Shown here one piece after another: positions 10,850-21,131 of a stretch of DNA of 64,000 bases. The DNA is from Echiichthys vipera (lineage: Eukaryota; Chordata; Actinopteri; Perciformes; Trachinidae). Numbering within the stretch: position 1 is the stretch's first letter; each line of letters opens with the position of its first letter. The stretch is from NCBI GenBank assembly GCA_963691815.1, contig OY829653.1, positions 2,160,944 through 2,224,943 of the forward strand, given 5' to 3'. A program made the translations under genes and the position numbers. The notes beneath the pieces were generated by a model. The model did not search any database. It was not told where the DNA came from and saw only the letters and a program-made list of their open reading frames with translations.

Positions 10850-11532
10850 ATTTCCCCAAAAACTCTCCAAACGTGCCAAAGTGCGTTTCTGCGCGTGTCG
10901 TCATCGCGCACCACGCTGACTGTACCCGTCACTGTACGTCACTCTGCGCCTCGATGTAAACACCGTGTTCCTCCGCCGGGGACAGATAAAGTAGGGCGCG
11001 CACCGCGGCTCATTTAACATGTGACATCCAGCGGAAGCGCAGCTGAGACCCTCGCGTGCCCCCGTGTGTCTGAACGCGCGTCGACAACATTTATCTGTGA
11101 TAATAAAAATAAATAAAAGTGGGAAATTAATTTATATTTAGGGGAATATATGATAAATGATGAATAGAGACACACTTATGCTCCGCTGTAATGTAACTTA
11201 AATACTCCACTTGAACTCAGATGATAAAATCTACTTATTTGTAATTTTTGAAAATAAAATAAATATCAATTTGTTATAAATAAAATAAATTAACATGTAA
11301 ATATGTTCCAGGCATTTTAACTACGCGTCACGTGTTGCTATGTAGTTTAGACACAAATATAAAATAAATAAAATGTTTGTTGCTTAATATAAAAATAAAA
11401 ATAAAACATAAAAGTGGAGTCGTTGCTCTCAAAACATGCCAAGCGGAGGGATATAAACTCTTAACACATGATGTCGCCATCAGCCCTTCCTACTTCCCTG
11501 CTCACCTTCCACCAACTCCGCGCGGACGAGCT

Positions 11533-11685
11533 GATTGGTTCAGGCGCCGCCGAGCGCGCGTTCCCATTGGCCTGCGCTCCCCGTCAATCATAACCAGCAA
11601 CGCCACTCAGGATAGATTAGGCACCATTTGCCATAACTAAATAGTTACCCTGTACATCAAGTAGGGAGATTTTTTTTTTAATTGG
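11533..11685 (-). promoter_or_regulatory. three inverted CCAAT boxes
   Basis: ATTGG (reverse of CCAAT, the NF-Y core) occurs at 11533-11537, 11565-11569 and 11681-11685, the first two 32 bp apart, a spacing typical of NF-Y promoters. They lie just upstream of the putative exon 1. Confidence 0.5.
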
Positions 11686-11699
11686 TTTCCCGGCGCGCT

Positions 11700-11821
11700 C
11701 GGCGGAGACTTAACCCACTGTCCGGCCTCCTTCGGTGGAACCTCCACAGCACGTGAACGCAACACCAAGTGTGACGTTTGAATCCCTCGGCTCATCAAAC
11801 AGATGTGGATACGCCGCTCGG
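11700..11821 (+). other. mef2d: candidate non-coding exon 1 of mef2d
   Basis: The sequence ends in CTCGG followed by GTAAGT at 11822-11827, a near-perfect vertebrate donor inside the CpG-rich block. The start is set only approximately, downstream of the last CCAAT box. An ATG at 11803, if this exon is spliced to 60773, opens a 12-codon upstream frame ending at a TGA at 60790-60792. MEF2 genes are known to have untranslated first exons far from the ATG. Transcript evidence would be decisive; another gene's exon or an unused donor are alternatives. Confidence 0.4.
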
Positions 11822-12387
11822 GTAAGTCGCTCTCCGCCAGCTTGTGTCCGCATTTCGTTACATTGTGTTTCCGTCGCGGGTCCCCGGGTCCCCGTGTCCC
11901 CGTGACACCGGCGGCTCTGACAGCGGTGTCCGGCCGCTGTGGCGGGGCGCGTTTGCGTGTTGGCGGCGCCGACAGTGTTGTGGTCGGGGGTTAACTCCGA
12001 GGAGGCTCCGCGCGGACGGGGAAGGAGCCCCGGTCCTCACTGTGAGGTTTGTGTCAAGGACACGCGGTGCTCGGTGTAGTTTAGCTAACTTAAACGTCCC
12101 CATTTGCACTTAAAGCGTTGTTTTTTTTACTCTCCGCGTGTGCACGTTTTCCGCTCCTCGCGCCTCACCCGCAGCGGACGCGGCGTGTCCGTGCGCAGCG
12201 GTAATAACACCGCTCCATTAGGAGCTGTCACAGACGATTTACGACAAGTGTCACGCGCCTTTTTCACGCGATTTCTCTTCATTTCTGCAAATGGATTTCA
12301 TCTGCGAGAGACGCGCGAGCTGCAGTTTATTGGCAACTTTTATCGCGTCATCAATTTAGTTTAAGCGTTTAAATGACAGCTTTACAT

Positions 12388-12389
<2 letters not shown>

Positions 12390-12457
<68 letters not shown>
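12390..12457. repeat. (CA)n microsatellite
   Basis: Pure CA dinucleotide run of about 34 repeats. Confidence 0.98.
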
Positions 12458-12460
<3 letters not shown>

Positions 12461-13433
12461 GGCTGCTTCACCCTCCAGTCAGCTGTAGTGATTGGTGACA
12501 CTGTGCCCCCTTTTTAAAATAAAATAGCCACCGTGGATGCTCTCCCTTCATACATCCTTTAACCTATTGTGTCTGAGGGATACTTTGATGTCTCTCTCAC
12601 GAGCCAATTTCCCACGATTGTGCTCCCGTTGCTGTGCGTAATTGCTTCTCTCCCGGGAGAGTGCCATCAAACTTCTAATTTCCTCCCCAAACCCGGAAAC
12701 CATTTTGCTCGTGGAGGCAGCCGCGTAATGATGGCATCAATAAAGGCGAGTGAAGCTCCCGTCAGGTTAGCTCTGAGATCTGTCAGTTATTCCACATCCA
12801 GCTCCGGTCTGTCGTGATCTCGCACAGAGGGCAGGGGGGACTGGGATGAGAGGGCCGCGAGACAATGAGAATATGTCTCTGGAGAGAAGTCTCTCGTATG
12901 TCAGGAGGCAGGAGGCACTGCTTATGTTACATCATTAGCCAGTGCAGCAGAGGGATTTGCTGCATCACGGACAGATGAGGCCTGCAGGTAAAGTCCAGCA
13001 GGATGCCATAAAAGGTGTCACAGGATCCGGAGGGAGACAGGCCAGATAAGGGTGCTGAGCAGCCCTGCTGAGCAGCCCTGGTGAGCGTCGCAGCCGTCAG
13101 AGGAGAGCAGATTAGTGGGGGAGTCTTTGGCAGCAGGACACCTCAGAGGATCAGTGTAACCACAGAGGAGTGTTGCTCCAGATAAGACAGGTGATGTGTA
13201 GAGATGCAGGTGTAAACTGGCTGATGGGAGAGTCTGATTTTCAGCAGGGTTGTTGCTGGTTTGAGTCCCTAGAGTTACCCTTAAATGTGTCCTGCAGAAT
13301 TCCTTCTGGATCTTTCTGTTCAAGTAGCATCAGATATGAGTGCTACAGACATGGATGGATTACTGAGAGGGTCCACCGGGCACAGGCCCAGGGCCCATGA
13401 GGTCATTTTGAAAAAAACAAACTAAAACAGCAA
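12458..13433. other. unique non-coding DNA, intronic on the mef2d model
   Basis: No recognisable repeat over nearly 1 kb close to the CpG block, with balanced composition. Such sequence near a developmental gene promoter is a reasonable place for conserved regulatory elements, but I cannot test conservation. From about 13350 the text (GGCACAGGCCCAGGGCCC) looks like the edge of a transposon that contains the next minisatellite. Confidence 0.35.
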
Positions 13434-13859
13434 AATTACCAAAAAAGACCACAAAAAGATACAAAATGTCTAAAAATTGATGCAAAATGTCTAAAAATAG
13501 ATGCAAAACCACCACAAAAAAGATGCAAAATGACTAAAAATAGATGCAAAACCACCACAAAAAGATGCAAAATGACTAAAAATTGATGCAAAATGTCTAA
13601 AAATGGATGCAAAACCACCACAAAAAGATGCAAAATGACTAAAAATAGATGAAAGACCACCACAAAAAGATGCAAAATGACTAAAAATAGATGCAAAATC
13701 AATAAAAATGGATGCAAAGCCACAACAAAAAGATGCAAAATGACTAAAAATCGATGCAAAACCATCACAAAAAGATGCAAAATGACTAAAAATAGATGCA
13801 AAACCACCACAAAAAGATGCAAAATATCTAAAAATAGATGCAAAATGACTAAAAATAGA
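13434..13859. repeat. 42-bp minisatellite, array 2
   Basis: Same 42-bp family as 10236-10649, with 21-bp half units (GATGCAAAATGACTAAAAATA type) interspersed. The flanks (CAGGGCCCATGAGG on the left, GGGGGGCCTCTTCTGTGTCTG on the right) suggest the array grew inside an interspersed element. Confidence 0.95.
13491..13858. promoter_or_regulatory. seven exact CTAAAAATAG MEF2-type sites
   Basis: CTAAAAATAG, a perfect match to the MEF2 consensus, starts at 13491, 13534, 13639, 13681, 13786, 13828 and 13849. Spacings are mostly multiples of 21 bp, close to two DNA helical turns, so the sites would face the same side of the helix. They lie about 1.7-2.0 kb downstream of the candidate exon 1. Function is inferred only. 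Confidence 0.4.
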
Positions 13860-14432
13860 CTCTTTGAATGTGGGTGTCTTGTTGCTGTGCAGACATAGTG
13901 GGGGGCCTCTTCTGTGTCTGAGGGCCACAGCAGATTCTAAACGGTGTGGTAGAGTCAGAACTCGACTCTAGCCAGCATCAGACCTCTCTCGTCTCTCGTC
14001 TCTCATCCCTCCGCTTCCCTTTGCTTTAAAACTCCACATCTTCAAACCGACGCCTGTTTGAAAGCTCACAGCCGTCTGAAGCGACCGGCACTTATAAAGT
14101 TTCACTGACAAATTCCCGCTCGATAATAAATACCCTGTCAGTTCTTCACCGCGGAGACGGGTTGGTGTCAGCACCTTGTTTTTGTGTTGTCTGAGGGGTG
14201 AGCGAGGGAGCGGGGGTGGAGGCTGACACGCTGAAATAAACATTTTCTGACTTTGTCAAGATGTCGAAGATAATAGGAGCTCTGGCTCCAACGCACATCT
14301 CATCCTCTCCGTCCTCCCACTGAGAGACGTGACCGTCTCTCTCGTTGTGTGGCCTCGTGGCATTACTGAAAGCATATCATCGTCGCCATCGCCATCAACT
14401 CTTGTGCATCTTGTGTTTTCTTTTCATTGTTA
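13860..14432. other. non-coding, no recognised feature
   Basis: Unique-looking intronic DNA after the array flank; no exon or repeat recognised. Confidence 0.35.
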
Positions 14433-14983
14433 GGGCGCACTCACACTGTTCCTCCGTACCGTGCCCAAACACGTTTCACGGCTAAAGTCTGGTTCCTTTG
14501 ACCAGTGTGAGTGCAACCGTACCGCGCCTAGGAGCGGCACGCTTGCCGGCCACAGCCCGTTTGGGAGAGGTTGGCTTTTGTAAAGCATGTTTGCACATGT
14601 ACGAGCACGAGCGTGTGCACGTATACGAGCACGAGGCCTACGGCGGTTCTGAGGTCATTTCCTGTGCGCCTGTTGGGACATAGAAAAAAGAAGGAGGGAC
14701 CATGCGCGGACATTTCAAACAATGGCGGTGAAAGGTTCACGTTGGTGTGATGCGGAGGTGGAGTGTTTACTGCAGATTTGGTCGATGAAAAGATTCAAAA
14801 ACAGTCGACAAGACGCACAAAAACTCCGAGGTCTACGGAAAGATCTGGAAACAAAGCCACGCATCGCCATGACGTCATCAATGCGTGTGACGTGTTACGG
14901 CGTGATGACGTATAGGCAGCAAGAAGCATTCTCCGAGGCCCAGGTAGTGTGAGTACAAACGGGCCTGGAGGGGGGGACAAGGA
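14433..14983 (+). mobile_element. PIF/Harbinger-like element, copy B (right end truncated)
   Basis: Starts with GGGCGCACTCACACTG after a TTA triplet at 14430-14432. An inverted copy of the terminus (CAGTGTGAGTGCA) occurs internally at 14503-14515. The element carries a short ACGAGCACGAGCGTG internal tandem repeat, the Myb-like ORF, and a CRE at 14870-14877. It stops at GGGGGGGACAAGGA and runs straight into another repeat, so the right terminal repeat is missing. Confidence 0.8.
14722..14952 (+). CDS. Myb/SANT-like short ORF of Harbinger-like element (copy B)
   Basis: A 76-codon frame starting MAVKGSRWCDAEVECLLQIW. Trp8 and Trp20 with the acidic residues between them resemble the first helix of Myb/SANT-like domains that accompany PIF/Harbinger transposases. 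The remaining ~55 residues are basic (RQDAQKLRGLRKDLE...) and do not complete a recognisable three-helix domain, so the frame is probably a deletion product of a longer accessory gene. It is nearly identical in copies A, G, H and I. It could be a peptide made by the element or simply untranslated young repeat sequence. Confidence 0.4.
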   Translation: MAVKGSRWCDAEVECLLQIWSMKRFKNSRQDAQKLRGLRKDLETKPRIAMTSSMRVTCYGVMTYRQQEAFSEAQVV

Positions 14984-15013
14984 TTTTCTCATTTTATTAG
15001 TTTTTCCCCCCCA

Positions 15014-15275
15014 GCTAAACACAGACTATGTTTACATGCATCGTTCCATGTTTTTCTCCGTTAATCGATTATTTCTTTGGTTTATAAAATGTCAGAAAAT
15101 GACAAAGATGACGTCATCAAATGTCTTGTTTTGTCCACAGCTCGATTATACACAGTTTAATGTCACAGAGGAGGAAAAACAACAGGAAATATTCACATTT
15201 AAGAAGCTGGAATCAGAGATTTTTGACGTGTTTTCTTTAAGAACGACAAACTGACTCGTTTAAAATAGTTGATAT
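15014..15275. mobile_element. fish ATTAATCGATT-type MITE fragment
   Basis: Contains the family landmarks TTAATCGATTA, AAAATGTCAGAAAATG, TTTTGTCCACAGCTCGA, CACAGAGGAGGAAA and ATTCACATTTAAGAAGCTG, shared with 45660-46455 and others. Class is uncertain; a non-autonomous DNA transposon is likely. Confidence 0.6.
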
Positions 15276-15997
15276 AACGAATGGCTAAGTGTTTTCAGCT
15301 CTGCCCTCCTCTCCCTCCTGAGTCTACGGTCTCTGGAGGGCTCTCCCCTTTCACCCGCGCACTCACGCAGGAACACAATCCATCAATTGAAGCAAATATT
15401 GTAACTGGACTTGTTCTGTGAAAGGGGGCTTTAGCTGCAGATAACTCCCGGGCTCAGCTCCAGTAATGGGCTTTTGTGTCCCTGAGAACTGTGACTGCAG
15501 GCGAAGCTGTACGCGTGTACGCGCTCTCATCGACGGAGGGAAAAGCTCCCCGCCGGGACAAAACTCAAGGAGTTTTTCTTTTTTTTTAATATTGAAAATA
15601 ATCCCAACTTCACAGAGTCAGAGTGTGCGAGGAGACAGGACTTGGGGGTTTGTGGGTTTTCCTCGACTGAAGCTCAGCCATGTGCTCCATCGTGCGCTCT
15701 GTTGGCTTCAGTCAAAACACGGTGGGGGGAAGAAAGCAAACCCCCCCTCCCTCCTCTCCCTCCTCGCTTCTGTTGATTTGAGGAAGTACAATCATTCTCT
15801 CCCGCCGCAGCTTCCTGCTGAACTGCAAACACAGGCAGTCAGCCGTCGTGCTCTCCAGACATTACAGAGAGCGTCAGAGTGTGTCAGAGGCACCACGGAG
15901 TGTGTGTGTGTGAAAGATGTGTTTGAGCCGTGAGTTCACTACGCTAGTAAAAAGTGTAGCGAACAGTCTCTCTTTCATCGAACTAAGACGTTAGCTT
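15276..15997. other. unique non-coding DNA
   Basis: No repeat or exon recognised. A 155-codon plus-strand frame (15466-15933) has no domain and low-complexity ends; I treat it as chance. Confidence 0.35.
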
Positions 15998-16627
15998 AAA
16001 GGTTGACTATGGAGAATGAGCAGAGCAGCTCCATCTAGTGTCTCAAGATCCCAGTCGCAACAACAAAAAATAAGTCCAGCAGTCGGGTTGCCAGGTTGGT
16101 CAGACCCGGCCCAGTCGCTCCAGGAGACCGGAGTCTGTTTGAGCCTGTATGATCCCGTCCCCTCCAGAAAACCACAGCATCAAAACAAGGATTAGAGGAG
16201 TTTGACTGACAGTTAGCTTTAGCCGTTAGCGTTAGCGTCACAGCTGAGTAAAGATGAAAGTGATGTTAGCATCAAGGAGCAGCGTAGCCATGTGGGCGTG
16301 CGTTTGAATGGCGTTCCTCTCCTTTCTCTCAGTCCATGGAGTGAATGCTCGGCCTATAGTGACTCTGGTTGTTGCCCGTCTCCGCTCACTCAGCTGCTGG
16401 GACAAAGAAGCAGCTGCAGGATCGGCTAACTCCATTTCACCCAGTGCCAGCTTACAGTAGCTGCACCCAACAACAGACAACCCTGGCAACCAGCAACGCC
16501 CAACGCTATTGGCTGCTACCATGGAAACACAACAGGACAGAGAGTCATTATCAAACAGACTAAATATATTCTTTATGGAAAAGCAATACTTTCATTCTGT
16601 ACTCCTCAAAACGACCCGTGGGTGAAT
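15998..16627. mobile_element. unclassified interspersed repeat S, copy S1
   Basis: About 630 bp shared with 19401-19932 and 42419-43094: starts with GGTTGACTATGGAGAATGAGC, includes GACCGGAGTCTGTTTGAGCCT and GCCTATAGTGACTCTGG, ends near GACCCGTGGGTG. S1 lacks the 24-bp segment CGCCCCCTTCACTGAGG... present in S2 and S3, so at least two subfamilies exist. No coding capacity or clear terminal repeats seen. Confidence 0.75.
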
Positions 16628-18578
16628 TATTTAAATATATATATATAGGTTCTAATAAAGACTCTACATTTTCAACCTTTAATGACCTCGTTAACTCATC
16701 AAAACACACTTTATTCAGTCCGGACAGAAGGAAATAAAACATGTCTTAGTCTTCCACACTGGTCCAACGATCACCGACTCTGGTTTGGTCGAATTCACAG
16801 AGTTGGATGTGGAAAGAAACAGCAAAGCCACCATGTTTTGTTTTTCTATCATTGTAAACTGAATATCTTTGTCTTTCTGGACAAAACAAGTGATCTTAAG
16901 CCTGGACTCTAGGAACACGTGATGGCATTTCCTGGCATTTATAGCTCAAACGATAACGTGCACACAAACAGCCGCCTCCGATCCAGAGCGGAGCCGGGCT
17001 GTGGAGAGCACGTTTACCACACGTCTGAATGAAACCAAAGAGCGACACATTCAATCCCTGACAGATTTTGCAGAGCTCTCCATTAGTCAAGACCCCGGAG
17101 ACTTCGACAGTGGAACCCTTTGGCCGTGCCTTGTAATTTTACCTAGGGTCTAATTTTCACTAATCAATGTGTTTGTAGGCCGGGCTGAGTATCGATGTGC
17201 TGCAGTCACGGCTGAAGCCCTGGCTGCATTAGCCTGGGAGAGCTGAACATGACACGAGTTCACCGGGGAGGGTAAAAGTTTTTTTTTTTTTTTAGTCTAA
17301 AGTGGACAGAAAGAAGTGCCGGATAGAGATGAGCTGCACTTCTGTAGCCGCCGCCGCTGCTGCACCTCATTGATTCGTCTGTTTACCTTTTAAACTCCAG
17401 CCCTGTTCGGTAGATTAGCCTCAGTGGACGTGCGTCTTCGGCGCGCTCGGCTGCAGCTGACCCGTGATTCTCATCCCACGGCGGTAGAAAGAAAACTTTC
17501 TTTTTAAGCCGGGTGAGAGGAGCATGCCCCCTTTCACTGCTGTCAAACTGAAAGCTTCACACCACGGGCTGTGCACCCTTTCAAACCAAGCATTTCAGCA
17601 GAAGGGCGCAATTACTACCTGCTCCAGACTTGTTGCTTTCACGGCCCTCTTTTGTGTGCTGATTCCAGGGCAGATTTTGTCCGCGGCTGTTCCCACGCTG
17701 AGTGAGGAGAACAGGAAGAACTCAGCTGCACAGCAGGCCTCTGCCTTCTGCTATTATGGCTATGATTCAATCATCGCAGGGCAGCGCTTTACCCCGGCAC
17801 ACAGAGCGAGGGAAAGAAGCGTCCTCGCTCCCTCTCCGTTAATGGAACTTAAAGCCAAAGGTGTTTTTGTACAAAGAGGAGACCATCAGCCACTTAATGT
17901 GGGAAGTAGCAGCAGCGGGCCTCACCTCACAATCCGCTCTCCCCCTACTGCGAGTTTCAAAATGGCCTCCCTTCTGTGCTCGCAGCCAGAGAAGCACCAC
18001 GCAGGGCGGAGGAAGCAGACCGGGCGAGATCTGCCTCTCTCGGTGCTGCTGATGACACCTCCTGGGTTTGTTTTCTTTGGCCCGAGCCGGAGTGGAAATG
18101 TTCTGCCTCCTCGTCACAGCTTTGGATTTGATTCAGTTGCAGTTTCACACGCGTCAGTTAGCAGCAACGTAAAAGCGAAGCGAACTGAGTGAAGCCATTT
18201 GGTCTCGACCGCTTTTGAACAGCTCCACTCTAAAAAACACACAAAGCGCTCCAACGTTCAAATGAACCTCTACGCTCAGGACTGAACCTCATCAGTGCCT
18301 CACAGCCGCCGTCTTCCTAACTGGTTCCTTAATTGGATATTTCCTGATGGTGCACTTTAAAAAGATGACTTTAGGCTTGATGATGTTCTTGCATGGCTCT
18401 GTGACAACGAAGCAATCATACTAAGTATACAGCTTATGTTTTAAAATATTATATGTTATGCATACCAGACCTCAGTTATTGTATTTGCATTGTAATTAAA
18501 TGTTTAAACCTGAAACCATTGGTTCATTAATCAATCAGTTGATCGCAAAAATGCCAAAATTGAAAACTGCCGGTTCTT
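16628..18578. other. mostly unique non-coding DNA with an old repeat fragment
   Basis: A fragment around 16845-16900 resembles the ATTAATCGATT-type repeat (ACTGAATATCTTTG and GGACAAAACAAG). The rest appears single-copy. A 222-codon plus-strand frame at 17524-18192 is the longest non-repetitive frame in the window, but it has no recognisable domain and no supporting splice or promoter signals. Confidence 0.35.
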
Positions 18579-19102
18579 TTAACCCTCCTGTTCTCCTAAG
18601 GGTCAATTTGACCCCATTTAATGTTTAACATCTCTAAATAATGTCATTTTTTTGTTTTTTTGCTTTATATTTATGACTTTTCCTCATTTTATGGGGACAA
18701 CTCATAAAAAAACTAAAATTGTCATGATTGTATATATTTTTTATTGTTCTTATCGTACATGTACTTGTGGCATCGGTGTTCCTTTGGGTCAGTTTGATCA
18801 TCTGGATGATTTAATCATTATTATTATTGTTTATTTTACAGTTCAAATATTATATGAGGTCAAATTCACGCTGCTGTCCTTGATAACGGACGTTACTTTC
18901 ATTCCAGATGTTACAAATAACACAAAATAGCACTTAAAGTAACACACTTACTTTAAAACACACACACAGAAATCCCACCATGCAGTTTAACATCAGTGAT
19001 ATTTTTCATTCTGTTAAATAAAAACATAAAGTACCCGACTTCACTTGAGTCACACATTGATTAGGATCATTCTCAAGATGTTTAACGGTCAAATTGACCC
19101 CT
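18579..19102. mobile_element. TTAA-type MITE with GGGTCAATTTGACCC subterminal palindrome
   Basis: Left end TTAACCCTCCTGTTCTCC follows the TTAA at 18579-18582, with the palindrome GGGTCAATTTGACCCC at 18600-18615. A matching GGTCAAATTGACCCC closes the other side at about 19087-19102. The fish family I recall ends in AGGAGGGTTAA, so the extreme right end is missing. The interior is AT-rich; a 92-codon frame there has no domain. Confidence 0.6.
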
Positions 19103-19315
19103 AGAATAAATGGTGTTGGACGTCGCGCACCGTTATGAGTAATGCTCTCCTGCAGACATTCGTACCGGCTGTTAAGTTGCACAGTCTGGGGCTTTTATTG
19201 TGAAAGGTACGAGCGGAGCGCGTTGATCTGGTACGCGCTGCCTTCGACGAGACCGAAAGCAGTTCTAAAAATATATTAAGGTGCAAATTACATAAAAAAC
19301 GCTGCTGCTGCTGGT

Positions 19316-19990
19316 GTGTGAAGGCCTCGAGTCAGAAAAGCAAAAGTGATAGTTAAGGGAATTTGTGCATTTTTAAAATCTGCAGATTAATTGATGAAAA
19401 TCTAGTGTCTCAAGATTCCAGTCGCAAAAAACAAAAAATAAGTCCAGCAGTCAGGTTGCCAGGTTGGTCAGACCCGGCCCAGTAGCTACAAAGGGACCGG
19501 AGTCTGTTTGAGTCTGTTTGATCCCGTCCCCTCAAATCACAGCATCAAAACAAGGATTAGAGGAGTTTGACTGACAGTTAGCGTTAGCCGTTAGCGTTAG
19601 CCGTTAGCGTTAGCCGTTCCAGCCAAGTGCAGATGAAAGTGATGTTAGCATCAAGGAGCAGCGTAGCCATGTGGGCGTGCGTTTGAATGGCGTTCCTCTC
19701 CTTTCTCTCAGTCCATGGAGTGAATGCTCGGCCTATAGTGACTCTGGTTGTTGCCCGTCTCCGCTCACTCAGCTGCTGGGACAAAGAACGCCCCCTTCAC
19801 TGAGGCTCCCAAGCAGCTGCAGGATCGGCTAACTCCATTTCACCCAGGGCCAGCCTACAGTAGCTGCACCCGACAACAGACAACCCTTGCAACCATCAAC
19901 GCCCAACGCTATTGGCTGCTACCATGGAAACAGTGTGAAGGGCTCGAATCAGAAAAGCAAAAGTGATAGTTAAGGGAATTTGTGCATTTT
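19316..19990. repeat. 58-bp direct repeats flanking copy S2
   Basis: 19316-19373 and 19933-19990 are the same 58 bp (GTGTGAAGG... to ...TTTGTGCATTTT) with two mismatches. They bracket the truncated S2 copy, showing a local duplication rather than an ordinary target-site duplication. Confidence 0.8.
19401..19932. mobile_element. interspersed repeat S, copy S2 (both ends truncated)
   Basis: Begins at TCTAGTGTCTCAAGATTCC and ends at ACCATGGAAACA, lacking both outer ends found in S1 and S3. It contains the 24-bp segment absent from S1 and a small GTTAGCGTTAGCC tandem repeat near 19578-19620. Confidence 0.75.
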
Positions 19991-21045
19991 AAGGGGAAAA
20001 GAAAAATACTGTGACTGTGACTCTATCGGACATTTTTCACTATTTGGTGACGTTTTATGACCTGATTATGTCGATTTATTGAGAAAACAATCTGCAGATG
20101 AATTGAAACTAATCATTAGCTGGAGCCCAGCTGTGCATGCATGGTGTAATCGTTTCCTCGGTGATGCTAGTTTGGAGCTAACGCGTCCTCCCTGCTTTGA
20201 CTCTCGGGGCCGAAGTGAAGGATTAGAGTCCAGAGGAGCCGCGGCTGCAGGGCAAGGCACCGCCTTAGTTACTCAGGACTAATCCCTGTCCTCCAGCAAG
20301 CTCTTAATTGAGCCATTATCAGCTGCCAATCTATGGGTTAAACATCAATTAAGGTAATGAGCAAACATATAGGAGGGAGGGGAGTCTTCAGTCCGGAGGA
20401 GGAGGGGGGAAGTGTGTGTGTGTGTGTGTTTCTGTGAAGTGGACGCTTATTGAGAGGAGTGATTTTTGAGCTGTGCGGTGTTGATCATGGTGGTGCAGGA
20501 TGGAGGCCCCGTCTAACAGCCTGACGGTGGTTCTGCTGTTTGTTTAGCTGTGTTTGTGTTGGACGGACGGTCAGGAGGCTCGCTGGGTGATGCTCCGTCA
20601 GTCATCACGTCTTTAGATCTACCTATCCATCTATAGCCATCATCTCTCGCTGTGTTTCAAATCGTATACTTATTATTTTGAGGTCATAGTGCGTTCACAC
20701 TGAGAAAGTACGTCAACATGCAGCACCTCGAGTACCTGGATGCTGCGCTCATAACGCTCAGAAAGTTGAGTTTGGAACGTGAGACGCTACTCGCCCTCAA
20801 CGGTCGCCATCTTTGCTACGCAGCGGAAGCTACAGGACCACCAACGTCGTTTTAGATCGATAGATAGATCTTTGTTGTCATTGTTTTAGGACAACGAAAC
20901 ATAAGTTTAGCAGCTCTCAAGGATTGACAATATAAATAGCAACATACATATAACATCATACATGTGTTCTATTCACCACGTACCGCTGTACCGCTGTGTG
21001 TGATTTGAGACCAGTCTGTCTAAATGTGTACAGTACTACATGTTA
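19991..21045. other. non-coding with two old repeat fragments
   Basis: 20695-20835 resembles a fish DNA-transposon fragment (GTGCGTTCACACTG ... CGCCATCTTTGCTACG). 20858-20985 looks like a minus-strand LINE tail (GATAGATAGATCTTTGTTGTC). A short GT run is at 20411-20430. No exon seen. Confidence 0.35.
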
Positions 21046-21131
21046 GGGCGCACTCACACTGTGCATCCGTACCGTTCTCAAACAGGTTTCACGGCTAAAG
21101 TCTAGTTCCTTTGACCAGTGTGAGTGCAACT
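21046..21131. mobile_element. Harbinger-like left-end fragment, copy C
   Basis: Only the first ~85 bp of the family are present, starting GGGCGCACTCACACTGTG after TTA (21043-21045). They end with the internal inverted terminus CAGTGTGAGTGCA, so the copy is itself a small hairpin. It may be an end fragment or a minimal foldback element. Confidence 0.7.

Larger units (their letters stand above)
10850..12260 (+). promoter_or_regulatory. mef2d: CpG-rich block, candidate mef2d promoter region
   Basis: Two CpG-dense parts (about 10870-11090 and 11500-12260) are separated by an AT-rich stretch with many TAAAATAAA runs. CG dinucleotides are much denser than in the surrounding window, and a GC box (GGCGGGGCGC) is at 11941-11950. 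With the inverted CCAAT boxes and the GTAAGT donor at 11822 it has the layout of a housekeeping-type promoter. Assigning it to mef2d rests on being the only such block upstream of exon 2 on this strand; another gene, or a bidirectional promoter, is possible. Confidence 0.5.

Noticed and set aside
10326..10904. 192-codon minus-strand frame (LHLFVVV repeats)
   Set aside because: The 42-bp unit is a multiple of three, so it stays open by chance; no domain or conserved ends.
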